This document shows, one piece after another, positions 48,557 to 59,126 of a DNA stretch of 64,000 bases. Each line of letters starts with the position of its first letter. Within the stretch, counting starts at the first letter, position 1. The position numbers and the translations under genes were made by a program. The notes beneath the pieces are model-generated. The model saw only the letters and a program-made list of their open reading frames with translations, had not been told where the DNA came from and ran no database searches. This DNA comes from Marinobacter salexigens (lineage in GTDB: Bacteria; Pseudomonadota; Gammaproteobacteria; Pseudomonadales; Oleiphilaceae), in NCBI RefSeq assembly GCF_002806945.1, contig NZ_NIHC01000003.1, positions 434,001 through 498,000 on the forward strand, written 5' to 3'.

Positions 48557-49033
48557 ATGAAAGGCGACAAGAAAGTAATCCAGTACCTGAACAAAATTCT
48601 TGCCAACGAACTGACGGCCATCAACCAGTATTTCCTGCATTCACGCATGTACAAAGACTGGGGCATCAGCAAGCTCGCAGCCAAGGAATACGAAGAATCC
48701 ATCGACGAGATGAAACATGCCGATCAGTTGATCGAGCGCATTTTGTTTCTGGAAGGCCTGCCCAACCTGCAAGACCTGAACAAGCTTATGATCGGCGAGA
48801 ATGTTGAGGAAATGATTGCCTGCGACCTCAAAATCGAACACATCGCCCACGTGGACCTTAAAGAGGCCATTGCCTATTGCGAAGAGGTTCAGGACTACAC
48901 CACTCGCCAACTGCTCCGCAGTATTCTGGACAGTGAAGAAGAGCACATCGACTGGCTGGAAACTCAGCTGGAGATGATCAATCAGATGGGCTTGCAGAAC
49001 TACATACAGCTACAGTCATCCGCAGCGGAGTAA
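48557..49033 (+). CDS. bfr: Bacterioferritin
   Basis: 158 residues from the ATG at 48557 (AAGGAG seven bases before); the frame's earlier start at 48536 lacks a site. All key residues are in place: ferroxidase Glu18 ([11 protein letters not shown]), Glu51 and His54, haem ligand Met52 ([10 protein letters not shown]), Glu94 (LKIEHI), Glu127 and His130 ([10 protein letters not shown]). Twenty-four subunits form the iron store. Expected partner of Bfd. Confidence 0.96.
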   Translation: MKGDKKVIQYLNKILANELTAINQYFLHSRMYKDWGISKLAAKEYEESIDEMKHADQLIERILFLEGLPNLQDLNKLMIGENVEEMIACDLKIEHIAHVDLKEAIAYCEEVQDYTTRQLLRSILDSEEEHIDWLETQLEMINQMGLQNYIQLQSSAAE

Positions 49034-49042
49034 ATTCTTACA

Positions 49043-50395
49043 ATGGATCTGTCTTGTTTCAAAGCATACGACCTGCGCGGCAGCGTGCCGGATCAGTTGA
49101 ATCCGGATCTGGCCGAGAAAATCGGCCGTGCTTATGTCGAAATTACCGGTGCGAAAAAGGTCATTGTCGGGTACGACATCCGCCTCTCGAGCCACGAAAT
49201 CACGGAAGCCTTGAGTTCCGGTCTCATGGCTGCGGGTGCCGACGTGTTCGATATCGGCTTGTGCGGTACGGAATATGTGTACTTTGCTACCAGCCACTAT
49301 GGAATGGACGGCGGCATAATGGTCACCGCCAGCCATAACCCCAAACATCATAATGGCATGAAGATGGTCGGCCCTGAATCCCGGCCGATCAGCTCGGACA
49401 ACGGTTTGAACGACATACGCGACCGGGTCAAAGAGCCGTTTGCTGATGCGCCGGTGCAAGGCAGATACGAAACGTTGGAAGTGACCAGCGCATACATCGA
49501 CCATCTACTGGGTTACGTAGATGCTGCCACGTTGAAACCGATGAAAATCGTCGTCAACGCAGGCAACGGTGGCGCCGGCCTGGTGATTGATGAACTGGAA
49601 AAACACCTGCCATTTGACTTCATCAAAGTACATCATGAACCAGACGGTAATTTCCCCCACGGCGTGCCAAACCCTATCCTCGAAGAAAACCGTGCGGCCA
49701 CCGCCGACGCAGTGATCGAGCACGGTGCAGCAATGGGCATCGCCTGGGACGGTGACTACGACCGCTGCTTCTTCTTCGACGAAAACGGCCGCTTCATCGA
49801 AGGCTACTACATCGTCGGCCTGCTGGCGGATCAGTTCCTGCGCAAAACCGGCCCAGGTAAAGTTATCCACGACCCAAGGCTGATCTGGAACACTCAGGAC
49901 CTGGTAGAAGCCGCAGGTGGGCAAGCCATCGAAAGTAAAACCGGTCACGCCTTCATCAAACAGCGCATGCGCGATGAAGACGCCGTATACGGTGGCGAAA
50001 TGAGCGCCCACCACTATTTTCGAGACTTCGCCTACTGCGACAGTGGCATGATCCCCTGGCTACTGCTCGCCGAACGCCTTTGCCAGTCCGGCAAACCCTT
50101 CTCATCCCTCATCGACGCCCGAATCGAAGCTTACCCGGCCAGCGGCGAAATCAACCGCACCATCGATAACCCACCCGCGGTAATCGCAGCCATAGAGGAA
50201 AAATACGGTGCCGACGCAAAAAGCGTCAGCTACGTAGACGGCCTCAGCGTGGAATTCGACAACTGGCGTTTCAACCTGCGTATGTCCAACACAGAGCCCG
50301 TCGTTCGCCTGAACGTGGAATCCCGTGCTGACATACCCTTGATGAAAGCGAAAACTGAAGAATTGCTCGCAGAAATGGAGCGATTGAATAAGTAA
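49043..50395 (+). CDS. manB: Phosphomannomutase/phosphoglucomutase (alpha-D-phosphohexomutase, CpsG/ManB type)
   Basis: 450 residues with all four domains: sugar-ligand entry YDLRGSVPDQLN, catalytic phosphoserine loop VTASHNPKHHN, metal loop WDGDYDRCFFF, GGEMSAHHYFRD sugar loop and SNTEPVVRLNVES phosphate loop. It interconverts mannose-6- and mannose-1-phosphate for GDP-mannose, hence polysaccharide or LPS synthesis. It stands alone apart from proximity to bfr (9 nt after its stop), so it may share that transcript. Confidence 0.92.
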   Translation: MDLSCFKAYDLRGSVPDQLNPDLAEKIGRAYVEITGAKKVIVGYDIRLSSHEITEALSSGLMAAGADVFDIGLCGTEYVYFATSHYGMDGGIMVTASHNPKHHNGMKMVGPESRPISSDNGLNDIRDRVKEPFADAPVQGRYETLEVTSAYIDHLLGYVDAATLKPMKIVVNAGNGGAGLVIDELEKHLPFDFIKVHHEPDGNFPHGVPNPILEENRAATADAVIEHGAAMGIAWDGDYDRCFFFDENGRFIEGYYIVGLLADQFLRKTGPGKVIHDPRLIWNTQDLVEAAGGQAIESKTGHAFIKQRMRDEDAVYGGEMSAHHYFRDFAYCDSGMIPWLLLAERLCQSGKPFSSLIDARIEAYPASGEINRTIDNPPAVIAAIEEKYGADAKSVSYVDGLSVEFDNWRFNLRMSNTEPVVRLNVESRADIPLMKAKTEELLAEMERLNK

Positions 50396-50456
50396 TTGAT
50401 ACAGAGACGGTGGCTATAGCCAAAGATGGCGTTGGCCACACAGCTTGGGGCCGGGG

Positions 50457-50553
50457 TGCCGGAAGGGTGTTCGGAAACTGTGCGGAGCCATGGATGGCGG
50501 AGCCAAGCGTACACGGACGTATTCACAGCGTGTTTCCGAACACCCTTCCGGCA
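50457..50553. repeat. Large intergenic palindrome with 22-bp perfect arms
   Basis: The arms at 50457-50478 (tgccggaagggtgttcgga...) and 50532-50553 are exact inverted copies of 22 bp, separated by 53 nt. The loop holds shorter symmetrical parts (gagccatggatggcggagcc). It lies in the gap between the convergent manB and pldA genes, so it could terminate both transcripts or be a dispersed repeat unit (REP-like or MITE-like) of the species. Confidence 0.75.
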
Positions 50554-50591
50554 TCACGGTCTTGCACTGAAACTGCGGCTAAGCACCAAAC

Positions 50592-51719
50592 TCAAAGCCA
50601 GTCGTTCAGCATAATCCCAAGCCCAAACCGCTCAATCCGATGATTGTAATCAATCAGACTCTCGCCATACCCGTTGTAATACTGAAAGAACCCCTTGATC
50701 GTATCGCCAATAGGGAAACTATAACCAAATTCCACAGACGTACGGTTATCCGAACGAAGATTGTTCATAAGCTGCAGGGAAAAAGTCCGATCCTCTGCAA
50801 GCTTGTAAACAACGTTGTAGTTGGCGTACCCCAGATACTTCTCAATGTCCGCATTGTCGTCCTCGCTGGCGCTCTCCGGAATTCGGTACCAGGGCCGTAT
50901 AGCAAACAGCCAGCGATCATAAGTAACGGCGCCGCCCACTACAATCCGGTTCCAGCTCCGTGAACGGGGTTCCGATTGGCCGTTGGACTGGTGATTAAGG
51001 CCAATCGTTAAACCGCTAAGCGTCAAGGGGCCCAGGTTCAAATTCGTCTGATGGCGGAGAAAAACTTCTGGTTCGTAATTGGTCTCTCGGAACGGCGCAG
51101 ACTCGTCCTGGTTATAAACCTGCCAGAATGAACGCTGGGTATAACCGAACCATAGCGTTGTGCGCTCATCCAGCCAGCCTGTCAGCATGGGAACCTTGAA
51201 GCTGATCTGATATTTGGCTTCCTCGTTTTCAAGCCCGTAATCGTAACCCGTCGCGCCCAGCCTGGGGCTACTTGGCGTTTTGTTGGGGGCATCCACCCAG
51301 GTGATTGGCATGATGTAAGTAGGGCGATGGCTAATGAAACTGCCCGAGAACGAAAACAACGCTTTCTCAGCGGAGAAAGATTGATCCACTATGTTGGTCA
51401 TTACGCCACTGTCGGGATCATCCTCGTCGTTGATCTCAGCCAACCGTTTCCGGTTCTCCCGGTTGGGCGCCAAAGTGTCGGCTGCTTGCTCAGCATTTTC
51501 AACGGCCTGTTCGCCCGCCTGTTCGCGAGCGGTTTGTGGATCGTTGAAGAGGTCGTAGCAGGCCAGGCGCTGCACACCCTCCTGAATCAGGGCGCAGTCC
51601 TCAAGGGAGGTTGCCAGACGATCGTCTGCGGGTATTGATTCTTGCGCAATGGTGAGCGCCGGCCAGAGCATTACAAATGCTGCAGCCATTGAGACCCGTG
51701 TGTTAGGACGATTGTTCAT
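50592..51719 (-). CDS. pldA: Outer-membrane phospholipase A (OMPLA)
   Basis: 375 residues from the ATG at 51719 (GAGAGG eight bases before). Signal peptide then an N-terminal extension with Ala/Glu-rich part (about 60-110) ahead of the twelve-stranded barrel. The catalytic set GLNHQSNGQ (His-Ser) and the Asn in SRSWNRI match OMPLA's His142-Ser144-Asn156. It cleaves phospholipids misplaced in the outer leaflet. The long N-terminal insertion is common in marine relatives. Confidence 0.9.
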   Translation of the reverse strand: MNNRPNTRVSMAAAFVMLWPALTIAQESIPADDRLATSLEDCALIQEGVQRLACYDLFNDPQTAREQAGEQAVENAEQAADTLAPNRENRKRLAEINDEDDPDSGVMTNIVDQSFSAEKALFSFSGSFISHRPTYIMPITWVDAPNKTPSSPRLGATGYDYGLENEEAKYQISFKVPMLTGWLDERTTLWFGYTQRSFWQVYNQDESAPFRETNYEPEVFLRHQTNLNLGPLTLSGLTIGLNHQSNGQSEPRSRSWNRIVVGGAVTYDRWLFAIRPWYRIPESASEDDNADIEKYLGYANYNVVYKLAEDRTFSLQLMNNLRSDNRTSVEFGYSFPIGDTIKGFFQYYNGYGESLIDYNHRIERFGLGIMLNDWL

Positions 51720-51741
51720 ACTTCGGACCTCTCTATGTTGA

Positions 51742-52080
51742 CTATGATGCATTGAGGCTAAGCCAGGTGCTGGCAATGCCGTAAACCCAAACACTGATCA
51801 GGGTCAGGGCCAGTAACGAAAAAACAACTTTGTGGCGGAGGCTATTGGTCGCACTCGCGGCCACTACCCAGCGCAGGTACATAAGGCCAATAAAACTGAT
51901 GAAAACTACCAGACTGGCAAGCGCGGGTATCAGCAGCCACGCCGGATTGATACTATGGCCGGTGTCGGTCTGGCTCGAGAACCAGCCCATAGAGGCCAGC
52001 AGCAAAGCCAGTGCACTGAATTCTGCAATCAGCAGTGCCTTGCGCAGCGGGTGCGAGGCAGGTTTCTCCGGGTTATTCAT
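51742..52080 (-). CDS. Small membrane protein of unknown function
   Basis: 112 residues from the ATG at 52080 (AGGA eight bases before). Three hydrophobic helices (about 14-35, 45-67, 86-106). No family recognised. It lies 22 nt upstream of the pldA start on the same strand, so the two are probably co-transcribed. Confidence 0.65.
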   Translation of the reverse strand: MNNPEKPASHPLRKALLIAEFSALALLLASMGWFSSQTDTGHSINPAWLLIPALASLVVFISFIGLMYLRWVVAASATNSLRHKVVFSLLALTLISVWVYGIASTWLSLNAS

Positions 52081-52272
52081 GGGGCGGATCCTGGAAATTC
52101 TTGAGTAAGCTGCAATATGGTAACCGGATGGCCTGAAAGAGTCTCCACGCTTACGAAATGGCAATAAAATGGTGGAAATCAAATTATGATTTTGCTATTC
52201 GGTTTTTTTGCCGGGGTTCAGTCGCTATAATGCGGCGTCTAAAGATTATAACGCTCAAATGCGAGGTGCATT

Positions 52273-52692
52273 GTGAAGATGAAGAGAGTCCTGGCTGTTG
52301 TATTGCTTGGTTTCGGTATTACTGCCGGCGCCGTTATGGCAAGTGTTGATGATGAAATCCGCGCGCGCATTCAGCCGATTGGCGAAGTGTGCCTGCAGGG
52401 TGAAGAATGTGGTGAAGCCGCTGCTGTTACCGAAACCGCCAGCGCCGGGGCCCGGTCCGGCAGCGAGGTATACGACGCGGTATGCATGGCGTGTCATACC
52501 ACAGGCGCGGCAGGTGCGCCGGTAATTGGTGATACCGCCGCCTGGGCACCTCGCATTGACCAGGGCATGGAAACTCTGTTCAACCACTCTCTCAATGGTT
52601 TTAACGCGATGCCGGCCAAAGGCGGATGTGCCAGCTGCCCTGATGAGGAAATTACGGCTGCAGTGGAACATATGGTGGCAGAGAGTCAGTAA
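52273..52692 (+). CDS. Cytochrome c5-type monohaem cytochrome
   Basis: 139 residues with signal peptide, haem motif CMACH and the distal-Met segment NAMPAKGGCASC that marks cytochrome c5. The extra Cys pair forms the c5 disulphide. A periplasmic electron carrier. Start is GTG with GAGG upstream. Followed by a strong terminator. Confidence 0.92.
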   Translation: MKMKRVLAVVLLGFGITAGAVMASVDDEIRARIQPIGEVCLQGEECGEAAAVTETASAGARSGSEVYDAVCMACHTTGAAGAPVIGDTAAWAPRIDQGMETLFNHSLNGFNAMPAKGGCASCPDEEITAAVEHMVAESQ

Positions 52693-52711
52693 CTCTCAGG
52701 CTCCCACCATT

Positions 52712-52757
52712 AAAACCCCGCATAGGCATTCTACAATGCAACATATGTGGGGTTTTT
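52712..52757. terminator. Bidirectional terminator between cytochrome c5 and rep
   Basis: Stem aaaaccccgcata (52712-52724) with tatgtggggtttt (52744-52756) and a 19-nt loop; T-tract on the plus strand and A-tract on the other side. It serves the convergent cytochrome and rep genes. Confidence 0.75.
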
Positions 52758-52762
52758 GCGTT

Positions 52763-54781
52763 TTATAGCCCCAAATCGCCTAGCAGGGCACTTAGGGTTG
52801 CCTTGCCTTTCTTCTGGTTGGCTTCAACGTCCAGATCTCCGGTGCCCTCCCAGCGCACATCGTCTTCGGGCAATTCGTCCAGAAAACGGCTGGGAATGGT
52901 CTCTATTTTTTCGCCATATTGCCTGCGCTGGGCGGCATAGGTAAGAGTCAGGGTTTCTTTTGCACGGGTAATGCCCACGTACATCAGGCGCCGCTCTTCT
53001 TCTACATTGCCTTCTTCAATGCTGGATCGGTGCGGCAGAATTTCTTCCTCCAGCCCCAGAATAAACACATGGGGGAACTCCAGGCCCTTTGATGCATGGA
53101 GTGTCAGCAGTTGTACCTTGTCGCTGTCATCCTCTTCCTCCTGTTGCTCCATCATGTCCCGCAAAATCAGCTTGGTGATGGCGTCTTCTATGCCCAGCTC
53201 ATCTGCGGTGCCCTTGCCATCCTCCAGCATGTGCTGGATCGATTCCACCAGATACCAGATGTTCTCCATGCGGCGCTCGGCTTGTTTTGGCGTTCCGGAG
53301 TGCTGATGCAGCCATTCTTCGTACTCAATATCCGTGAACAGTTGCTTGATGACGGGCACCGGGTTCTCGCTGTGCAGGCGTTCGCAGGTGACATCCACCC
53401 AGTGGGCAAAACGGCGCAGACGATCCAGCCCCTTCTCGGTTACGTGAGACTCGGCTCCCATGTCACTCAGGGATTTAAATAAGCTTACGTTGCGCGCCCG
53501 GGCGTAATGGCTGAGCTGTTCAAGGGTGCGCGGGCCGATTTCACGCCGCGGTACGTTCACTACCCGCAGGAATGCGGCGTCGTCATCCGGGTTAATCAGC
53601 AGGCGCAGGTACGACATGGCGTCCTTGATTTCGTTTTTCGAGAAAAACGATTGCCCTCCCGAGATGTGATAGGGAATCTGGTAAGCCTGCAGCTTCATTT
53701 CCAAAAGACGGGCCTGGTGGTTGCCCCGGTACAGTACGGCAAAGTCTCTGAATGCCAGTCCCTTTTTAAGCTTTTGGTCGAGGATTTCTGTCGCCACTCG
53801 CTCGGTTTCTGCATCTTCGTTGCGACACCGCACAATGCGGATTTCATCGCCGATGGTGTGGTCGCTCCACAGGGCCTTTTCAAACACATGGGGGTTGTTG
53901 GCAATAACCGTGTTAGCGGCCCGCAGAATGCGTGAGGTGGAACGATAGTTCTGCTCAAGCTTTACAATCTTCAGGCTCGGGAAATCTTCCTTCAGTTGGG
54001 CCAGGTTTTCCGGCCGTGCGCCACGCCAGGCATATATCGATTGGTCATCATCGCCAACAACGGTGAACGCCGCGCGCTCGGCAACCAGCATCCTCACCAG
54101 TTCGTACTGGCAGATGTTGGTGTCCTGGTACTCGTCCACCAGCATGTAGCGTATTTTTCTGCGCCACTTGGCCAGCACCTCAGGGTTGTTTCGGAACAAT
54201 TGCACAGGTAGCAGGATCAGGTCGTCAAAGTCGACCGCGTTGTATGCCTTCAGGTACTCGTTATAATGCTTGTACACGATGGCGATGCGCTGTTCCCGCT
54301 CATCCGCCGCTTTGCTGTATGCTTCTGCGGGTCCGCGCAAGGCGTTTTTCCAGGATGAGATGGTCATCTGTACATCATTGAGCTCGTCACCTGCGTCGGC
54401 GCTGGCCTCTCGAAGCATCAGATCCCGTATCAGAGCCTTGGCATCCTCTGCATCGAAGATCGAAAATCCCGGGTGGTAACCCAGGTGGACATGCTCCTCC
54501 CGGATCATGTTCAGGCCAAGATTGTGGAAGGTGGAGACAGTTAACCCGCGGGCGAGTTTGCGGTCGACAATCCGGCTCACCCGCTCTTTCATCTCGCGGG
54601 CTGCCTTGTTGGTGAAGGTAACGGCGGCAATGTGGCGTCCCGGAATGCCAAGGTGTTCAATCAGGTAGGCTATTTTGCGGGTGATTACGCTGGTCTTGCC
54701 GCTGCCAGCACCGGCCAGTACAAGCAGGGGGCCGTCTGTGTAGCGCACTGCTTCATTTTGTCGCGGGTTTAGTTTATTCAC
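52763..54781 (-). CDS. rep: ATP-dependent DNA helicase Rep (UvrD/Rep family)
   Basis: 672 residues, the same length as E. coli Rep (673). It shows helicase motifs Q (LNPRQNEAVRY), I (LAGAGSGKTSVIT), II (LVDEYQDTN), III (VVGDDDQSIYAWRGA), IV (LEQNYRSTSRIL), V (LLTLHASKGLEF) and VI (VGITRAKETLTL). It is a 3'-5' helicase that helps replication forks pass protein blocks. The motif II pattern and length favour Rep over UvrD. Confidence 0.95.
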   Translation of the reverse strand: MNKLNPRQNEAVRYTDGPLLVLAGAGSGKTSVITRKIAYLIEHLGIPGRHIAAVTFTNKAAREMKERVSRIVDRKLARGLTVSTFHNLGLNMIREEHVHLGYHPGFSIFDAEDAKALIRDLMLREASADAGDELNDVQMTISSWKNALRGPAEAYSKAADEREQRIAIVYKHYNEYLKAYNAVDFDDLILLPVQLFRNNPEVLAKWRRKIRYMLVDEYQDTNICQYELVRMLVAERAAFTVVGDDDQSIYAWRGARPENLAQLKEDFPSLKIVKLEQNYRSTSRILRAANTVIANNPHVFEKALWSDHTIGDEIRIVRCRNEDAETERVATEILDQKLKKGLAFRDFAVLYRGNHQARLLEMKLQAYQIPYHISGGQSFFSKNEIKDAMSYLRLLINPDDDAAFLRVVNVPRREIGPRTLEQLSHYARARNVSLFKSLSDMGAESHVTEKGLDRLRRFAHWVDVTCERLHSENPVPVIKQLFTDIEYEEWLHQHSGTPKQAERRMENIWYLVESIQHMLEDGKGTADELGIEDAITKLILRDMMEQQEEEDDSDKVQLLTLHASKGLEFPHVFILGLEEEILPHRSSIEEGNVEEERRLMYVGITRAKETLTLTYAAQRRQYGEKIETIPSRFLDELPEDDVRWEGTGDLDVEANQKKGKATLSALLGDLGL

Positions 54782-54928
54782 GAATACACTGCCAGAATGG
54801 TTTGAGACGGGGGATTCCTCATCAGGACATTAGTCTACACCAGCCAGACTTGCTGTACCTTGCCGATCCATCAGCTATCCTTTTAATAGAGCAGTTTTGT
54901 TGCACACGCACCCACGGACTTTGGATCA

Positions 54929-56665
54929 ATGATATTACCCTTGGAAACCGTCGAGCACGACCAACTCCGCCTTCTCGTTTTGACACCGGATTATACCGAT
55001 TTTCTATGGCTCAATGCGCTGCTCGCGGATGACCCGGAATTTACAGCAGATTCAACCTGGTGCCCGGAGCTTGTGGAGTGTGACGATCTTATCCGCAACG
55101 CGAAGTTCGATATTGTGGTGTGGGACTGTGCGTTTCATGGTGGTTCGGAGACCGCGTTTTTGCAGTACCTTGCTGTGGCCAGTGGCGACCGCCCTGTCTT
55201 GGCATTGGGCGCTGAAGCGCCCCGTGAACGCGCGGAAGGCTTGCTTTCCGGTGGTGCGTCCGATTATTTGAGTCGACAGGAACTTGATTCCTGGAGCTTG
55301 CGCCGGGCAGTAAAGTGCCTTTGGTATCGGGAGCAGTTGGCAAATTCGGCCCATAGCCTTTTGGGCCGAGGGATCGCAAGTGGGTTCATTAACCGGGATT
55401 TGTTCTTTGACAGGTTGCAGCAAGCGTTGCACAGAGCTCAGCGGGGGAGGCATCGGCTGGCGCTCTTGCATCTCAATATCGACGATTTCCGCAGTATTAA
55501 TGAGTCCTTTGGTTACCAGCAAGGCGATCAGTTGATGATCAAAATCGCGGCCAAGGTTCGGCAGGCGCTGCGTCGCGTGGACTCCCTGATGCGCATAGGC
55601 GGGGACGAACTTGCCATTATTGTTGAAAAAATGGAAGACACGCTGGATGTGACCCAGATTATTCGCAAAATTGTTCAGGTCCTCGATGAGCCCCTAACGA
55701 TTAATAGCCAGAGTGTGGTTGTCAGCGCCAGCTTGGGTGTCGCCACCTATCCGGAATCCGGAGACAGCCCCGAGAACCTTATGCGCCGGGCAAATCGGGC
55801 GATGTTTGAGGCCAAGCGGGATCCGGGCAGCAGTTACCGCTTCTACGACCGCCAACTGCACATTTCAGCCGGGTATCAGCTCCGACTGGAAGCGGATCTT
55901 CGCAATGCGCTCAGAGGTAATGAGCTGGAGCTTTATTATCAGCCAAGAATCGATCTGGCCAGTAATGAGGTGCGAGGTGTTGAATGCCTGTTGCGCTGGA
56001 ATCACCCGGAGCGTGGGCTGGTGGGGCCGGATGAATTCATTCCCGTGGCTGAGCGCAGTGGATTGATCGTTCCTATTGGCTATTGGGTGATAGAACAGGC
56101 CTGTAAGCGCCTGCAGGAGTCTGCGGAGATCGGGTACCCCGGGCTGGTGTTTGCGGTCAACCTTTCATTCCGCCAGTTTCACGATCGCAAGATGACGGAA
56201 ACCATATTCCGCATCATCTTCAACGCAAATGTTGATACCAGCCTGCTGGAACTGGAGCTGACTGAAAGTGCCATGATGCACGATCCGGAATACGCGCAAC
56301 GCTGCTTACGGGAACTCAACCAGCTGGGTATCAGTTTTGCGCTGGATGATTTTGGTACGGGCTTTTCCTCCCTCAGTAACCTCCAGCACCTGCCAATTTC
56401 ACTGGTTAAAATCGACAAGTCGTTTGTACAGGCACTTGGAAAGTCTGCCGATGCGGAGCACATTATCCGCGCGATCATCAGCTTGGCCCACAGCCTCCAA
56501 ATCAGTGTGGTAGCCGAAGGTGTGGAGACTGAAAGTCAGCTTGAATTTCTGCGTCAGCAGCACTGTGATGAGATCCAGGGTTATTTCTATGCACGCCCCA
56601 TGCCCTGGGCCGACCTTGTACAATTCATGAACAAGCGGGGCGAGTCCGCTTGCCTGCAACTGTAA
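54929..56665 (+). CDS. Hybrid GGDEF-EAL protein with receiver-like N-terminal domain
   Basis: 578 residues. Residues about 10-135 look like a receiver domain ([22 protein letters not shown]) though the acidic pair at its start is absent. The GGDEF domain (about 165-315) has GGDEL in place of GGDEF, so cyclase activity is uncertain. The EAL domain (about 330-570) has [38 protein letters not shown] and [12 protein letters not shown], all needed for c-di-GMP phosphodiesterase. So it is probably a phosphodiesterase regulated by its GGDEF domain. It overlaps nothing and has no partner gene. Confidence 0.9.
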   Translation: MILPLETVEHDQLRLLVLTPDYTDFLWLNALLADDPEFTADSTWCPELVECDDLIRNAKFDIVVWDCAFHGGSETAFLQYLAVASGDRPVLALGAEAPRERAEGLLSGGASDYLSRQELDSWSLRRAVKCLWYREQLANSAHSLLGRGIASGFINRDLFFDRLQQALHRAQRGRHRLALLHLNIDDFRSINESFGYQQGDQLMIKIAAKVRQALRRVDSLMRIGGDELAIIVEKMEDTLDVTQIIRKIVQVLDEPLTINSQSVVVSASLGVATYPESGDSPENLMRRANRAMFEAKRDPGSSYRFYDRQLHISAGYQLRLEADLRNALRGNELELYYQPRIDLASNEVRGVECLLRWNHPERGLVGPDEFIPVAERSGLIVPIGYWVIEQACKRLQESAEIGYPGLVFAVNLSFRQFHDRKMTETIFRIIFNANVDTSLLELELTESAMMHDPEYAQRCLRELNQLGISFALDDFGTGFSSLSNLQHLPISLVKIDKSFVQALGKSADAEHIIRAIISLAHSLQISVVAEGVETESQLEFLRQQHCDEIQGYFYARPMPWADLVQFMNKRGESACLQL

Positions 56666-56712
56666 GCCGCTGTACCTTTGCTGCTTTATCAGAAACGCAT
56701 CACAGAGGTTGC

Positions 56713-59058
56713 ATGAACAGTATCTCCAGTCGCATTGCCGACGAACTTGGCGTACGCGAGCAACAGGTTAATGCCACCATCGCCCTGCTGGACGAAGGTT
56801 CCACCGTTCCGTTTATAGCCCGTTACCGTAAAGAGGTGACCGGCTCTCTGGATGACAGTCAACTGCGGTCGCTTGAAGAGCGACTGCGCTATCTCCGGGA
56901 ACTGGAAGACCGACGCAGCACCATCCTCAAGACCATTGAAGAACAAGGCAAGCTGACCGACGAGTTGCGTGCCAGCATAGAAAGTGCGGATGCCAAGAAC
57001 CGGCTGGAAGATCTGTACCTTCCTTATAAGCCAAAGCGCCGCACCAAGGCCCAGATTGCCCGGGAGGCGGGGCTGGAGCCTCTGGCTGACGCACTATATG
57101 GCGACCCGACACTGGAGCCGGAAGCCACAGCGGAAGGCTATATCAACGCCGATGCTGGCGTTGCAGACACCAAAGCTGCCCTCGACGGCGCCCGCTTTAT
57201 CCTGATGGAGCGCTTCGCGGAAGATGCGGAGCTCCTGGGTGCACTGCGGGACTTCATCTGGCAGCAGGGGCAGTTGAAAGTCACCGTGATTGAAGGCAAG
57301 GAAAACGAAGGTGCCAAGTTCCGGGATTACTTCGATCACGTAGAGCCCTTGAAGAAAGTGCCTTCGCACCGGGCTCTGGCGATTTTGCGGGGTCGTAACG
57401 AAGGTATTCTTGCTTATACCCTGATTGTGGCTGATGAGAGCGACGATCGTCGCCAGCCGCATCCTGCAGAGCAACGCATTGCCGCGCACTGGAACATTCG
57501 GGATAGCGGCCGTGCCGCCGATAAATGGTTGTCAGAAGTGGTGCGCTGGACGTGGCGGGTAAAGCTGTCGACGCAGATCGAGACAGATCTCATGGCCCAG
57601 GTACGTGAAGCTGCTGAAACCGAAGCCATCAACGTATTTGCAGCCAACCTGAAAGACCTGCTGCTGCTGGCGCCCGCCGGGCCGCGCCCGACTCTGGGGC
57701 TGGATCCCGGACTGCGCACTGGCGTGAAGGTGGCCATCATTGACGGCACGGGCCAGGTAGCAGGGCATGGCGCCATCTTTCCCCACGCGCCTAAAAACCA
57801 GTGGGACAGCTCCATCGAAAAACTCGCAGCCTGGTGCCGTGAATACAAAATTGAGCTGGTGGCCATCGGTAATGGCACAGCCTCCCGCGAGACCGAAAAG
57901 TTGGTGGGCGATCTCTGCAAGCGCTATCCGGAGCTCAAGCTGGCACGGATAGTTGTGAGTGAGTCCGGGGCGTCGATTTATTCCGCTTCCGAGTTTGCGT
58001 CCAAGGAATTGCCAGATCTGGATGTGACCGTTCGCGGTGCGGTTTCCATTGCCCGCCGTTTGCAGGACCCACTGGCCGAACTGGTGAAAATTGAACCCAA
58101 GTCCATTGGCGTTGGCCAGTATCAGCACGATGTTTCCCAGGTTCAGCTCTCCCGTAGCCTGGATGCCGTTGTTGAGGACTGCGTGAATGGTGTCGGTGTT
58201 GATTTGAACACGGCCTCTGCGCCTTTGTTGGCGAGGGTGTCGGGCCTCAATCAGACCATCGCCCAGAACATCATCGAATACCGCAACCAGAACGGCATGT
58301 TCCGCAACCGCAAGCAATTGTTGAAAGTGCCCCGGTTGGGCGCACGTACATTTGAGCAGGCCGCCGGCTTTTTGCGCATTGCCAGTGGGGAGAACCCGCT
58401 GGATCGCTCATCGGTGCACCCGGAAGCCTACGGGGTGGTTGAGAGCATCGCAGCAAAGAGCAGCCGTAAAGTTGAAAATATTGTGGGCGACTCAGCGTTT
58501 CTGCGTGGTCTGAATCCCCAGGACTACGTAACAGATCAGTTCGGTGTGCCGACCATTCGGGATATTCTCTCCGAGCTCGAAAAGCCAGGCCGCGATCCGC
58601 GCCCGGAATTCCGTTCCGCAAGCTTTGAAGAAGGCGTGGAAACCCTGAGCGATCTGAAGCCTGGGATGGTCCTGGAAGGCTCGGTTACCAACGTGACCAA
58701 TTTTGGCGCCTTTGTAGACATCGGCGTTCACCAGGACGGGCTGGTGCATATCTCTGCGCTTTCCCATACCTTTATCAAAGACCCTCGGGAAGTCGTCAAG
58801 GCCGGGGATATTGTGAAGGTCAAGGTAATGGACGTGGATATTCCCCGCAAACGGATTGCGTTATCCATGCGAATGGACGACCAGCCAGGCGAAAAAACGG
58901 ATTCAAAACGGACGGCTTCCGGCAGAGCGGCCGATAACCGTGGTGGGCAGCCAACAGGCAAACCGAAGCCCCAGGGTCAGAACAAGGGCGCTGACCGGGG
59001 TGCTATGGCGGGGGCTCTGGCACAGGCATTTGCATCCGCCCGCAAAGACAAACGCTAA
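56713..59058 (+). CDS. tex: Tex RNA-binding transcription accessory protein
   Basis: 781 residues from the ATG at 56713, giving the typical [20 protein letters not shown]; the earlier in-frame start lies in the gene before. Domains: HTH-like N-terminus ([18 protein letters not shown]), YqgF-like RNase fold ([17 protein letters not shown]), HhH repeats ([18 protein letters not shown]), and an S1 RNA-binding domain (about 640-715: [20 protein letters not shown]). The C-terminal tail is basic and Gly-rich. Known to affect transcription and RNA turnover. Confidence 0.95.
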   Translation: MNSISSRIADELGVREQQVNATIALLDEGSTVPFIARYRKEVTGSLDDSQLRSLEERLRYLRELEDRRSTILKTIEEQGKLTDELRASIESADAKNRLEDLYLPYKPKRRTKAQIAREAGLEPLADALYGDPTLEPEATAEGYINADAGVADTKAALDGARFILMERFAEDAELLGALRDFIWQQGQLKVTVIEGKENEGAKFRDYFDHVEPLKKVPSHRALAILRGRNEGILAYTLIVADESDDRRQPHPAEQRIAAHWNIRDSGRAADKWLSEVVRWTWRVKLSTQIETDLMAQVREAAETEAINVFAANLKDLLLLAPAGPRPTLGLDPGLRTGVKVAIIDGTGQVAGHGAIFPHAPKNQWDSSIEKLAAWCREYKIELVAIGNGTASRETEKLVGDLCKRYPELKLARIVVSESGASIYSASEFASKELPDLDVTVRGAVSIARRLQDPLAELVKIEPKSIGVGQYQHDVSQVQLSRSLDAVVEDCVNGVGVDLNTASAPLLARVSGLNQTIAQNIIEYRNQNGMFRNRKQLLKVPRLGARTFEQAAGFLRIASGENPLDRSSVHPEAYGVVESIAAKSSRKVENIVGDSAFLRGLNPQDYVTDQFGVPTIRDILSELEKPGRDPRPEFRSASFEEGVETLSDLKPGMVLEGSVTNVTNFGAFVDIGVHQDGLVHISALSHTFIKDPREVVKAGDIVKVKVMDVDIPRKRIALSMRMDDQPGEKTDSKRTASGRAADNRGGQPTGKPKPQGQNKGADRGAMAGALAQAFASARKDKR

Positions 59059-59078
59059 GCGATTTCAACTAATTCCAA

Positions 59079-59111
59079 CAGCCGGCACTGCCCATAAGGC
59101 ATAACCGGCTG
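59079..59111 (+). other. Stem-loop in the gshA leader
   Basis: cagccgg (59079-59085) pairs with ccggctg (59105-59111) around a 19-nt loop that can itself pair (tgcc/ggca). It lies between tex and gshA, 15 nt before gshA. There is no T-tract. Role unknown. Confidence 0.35.
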
Positions 59112-59126
59112 AAGCAGGAGTCAATC

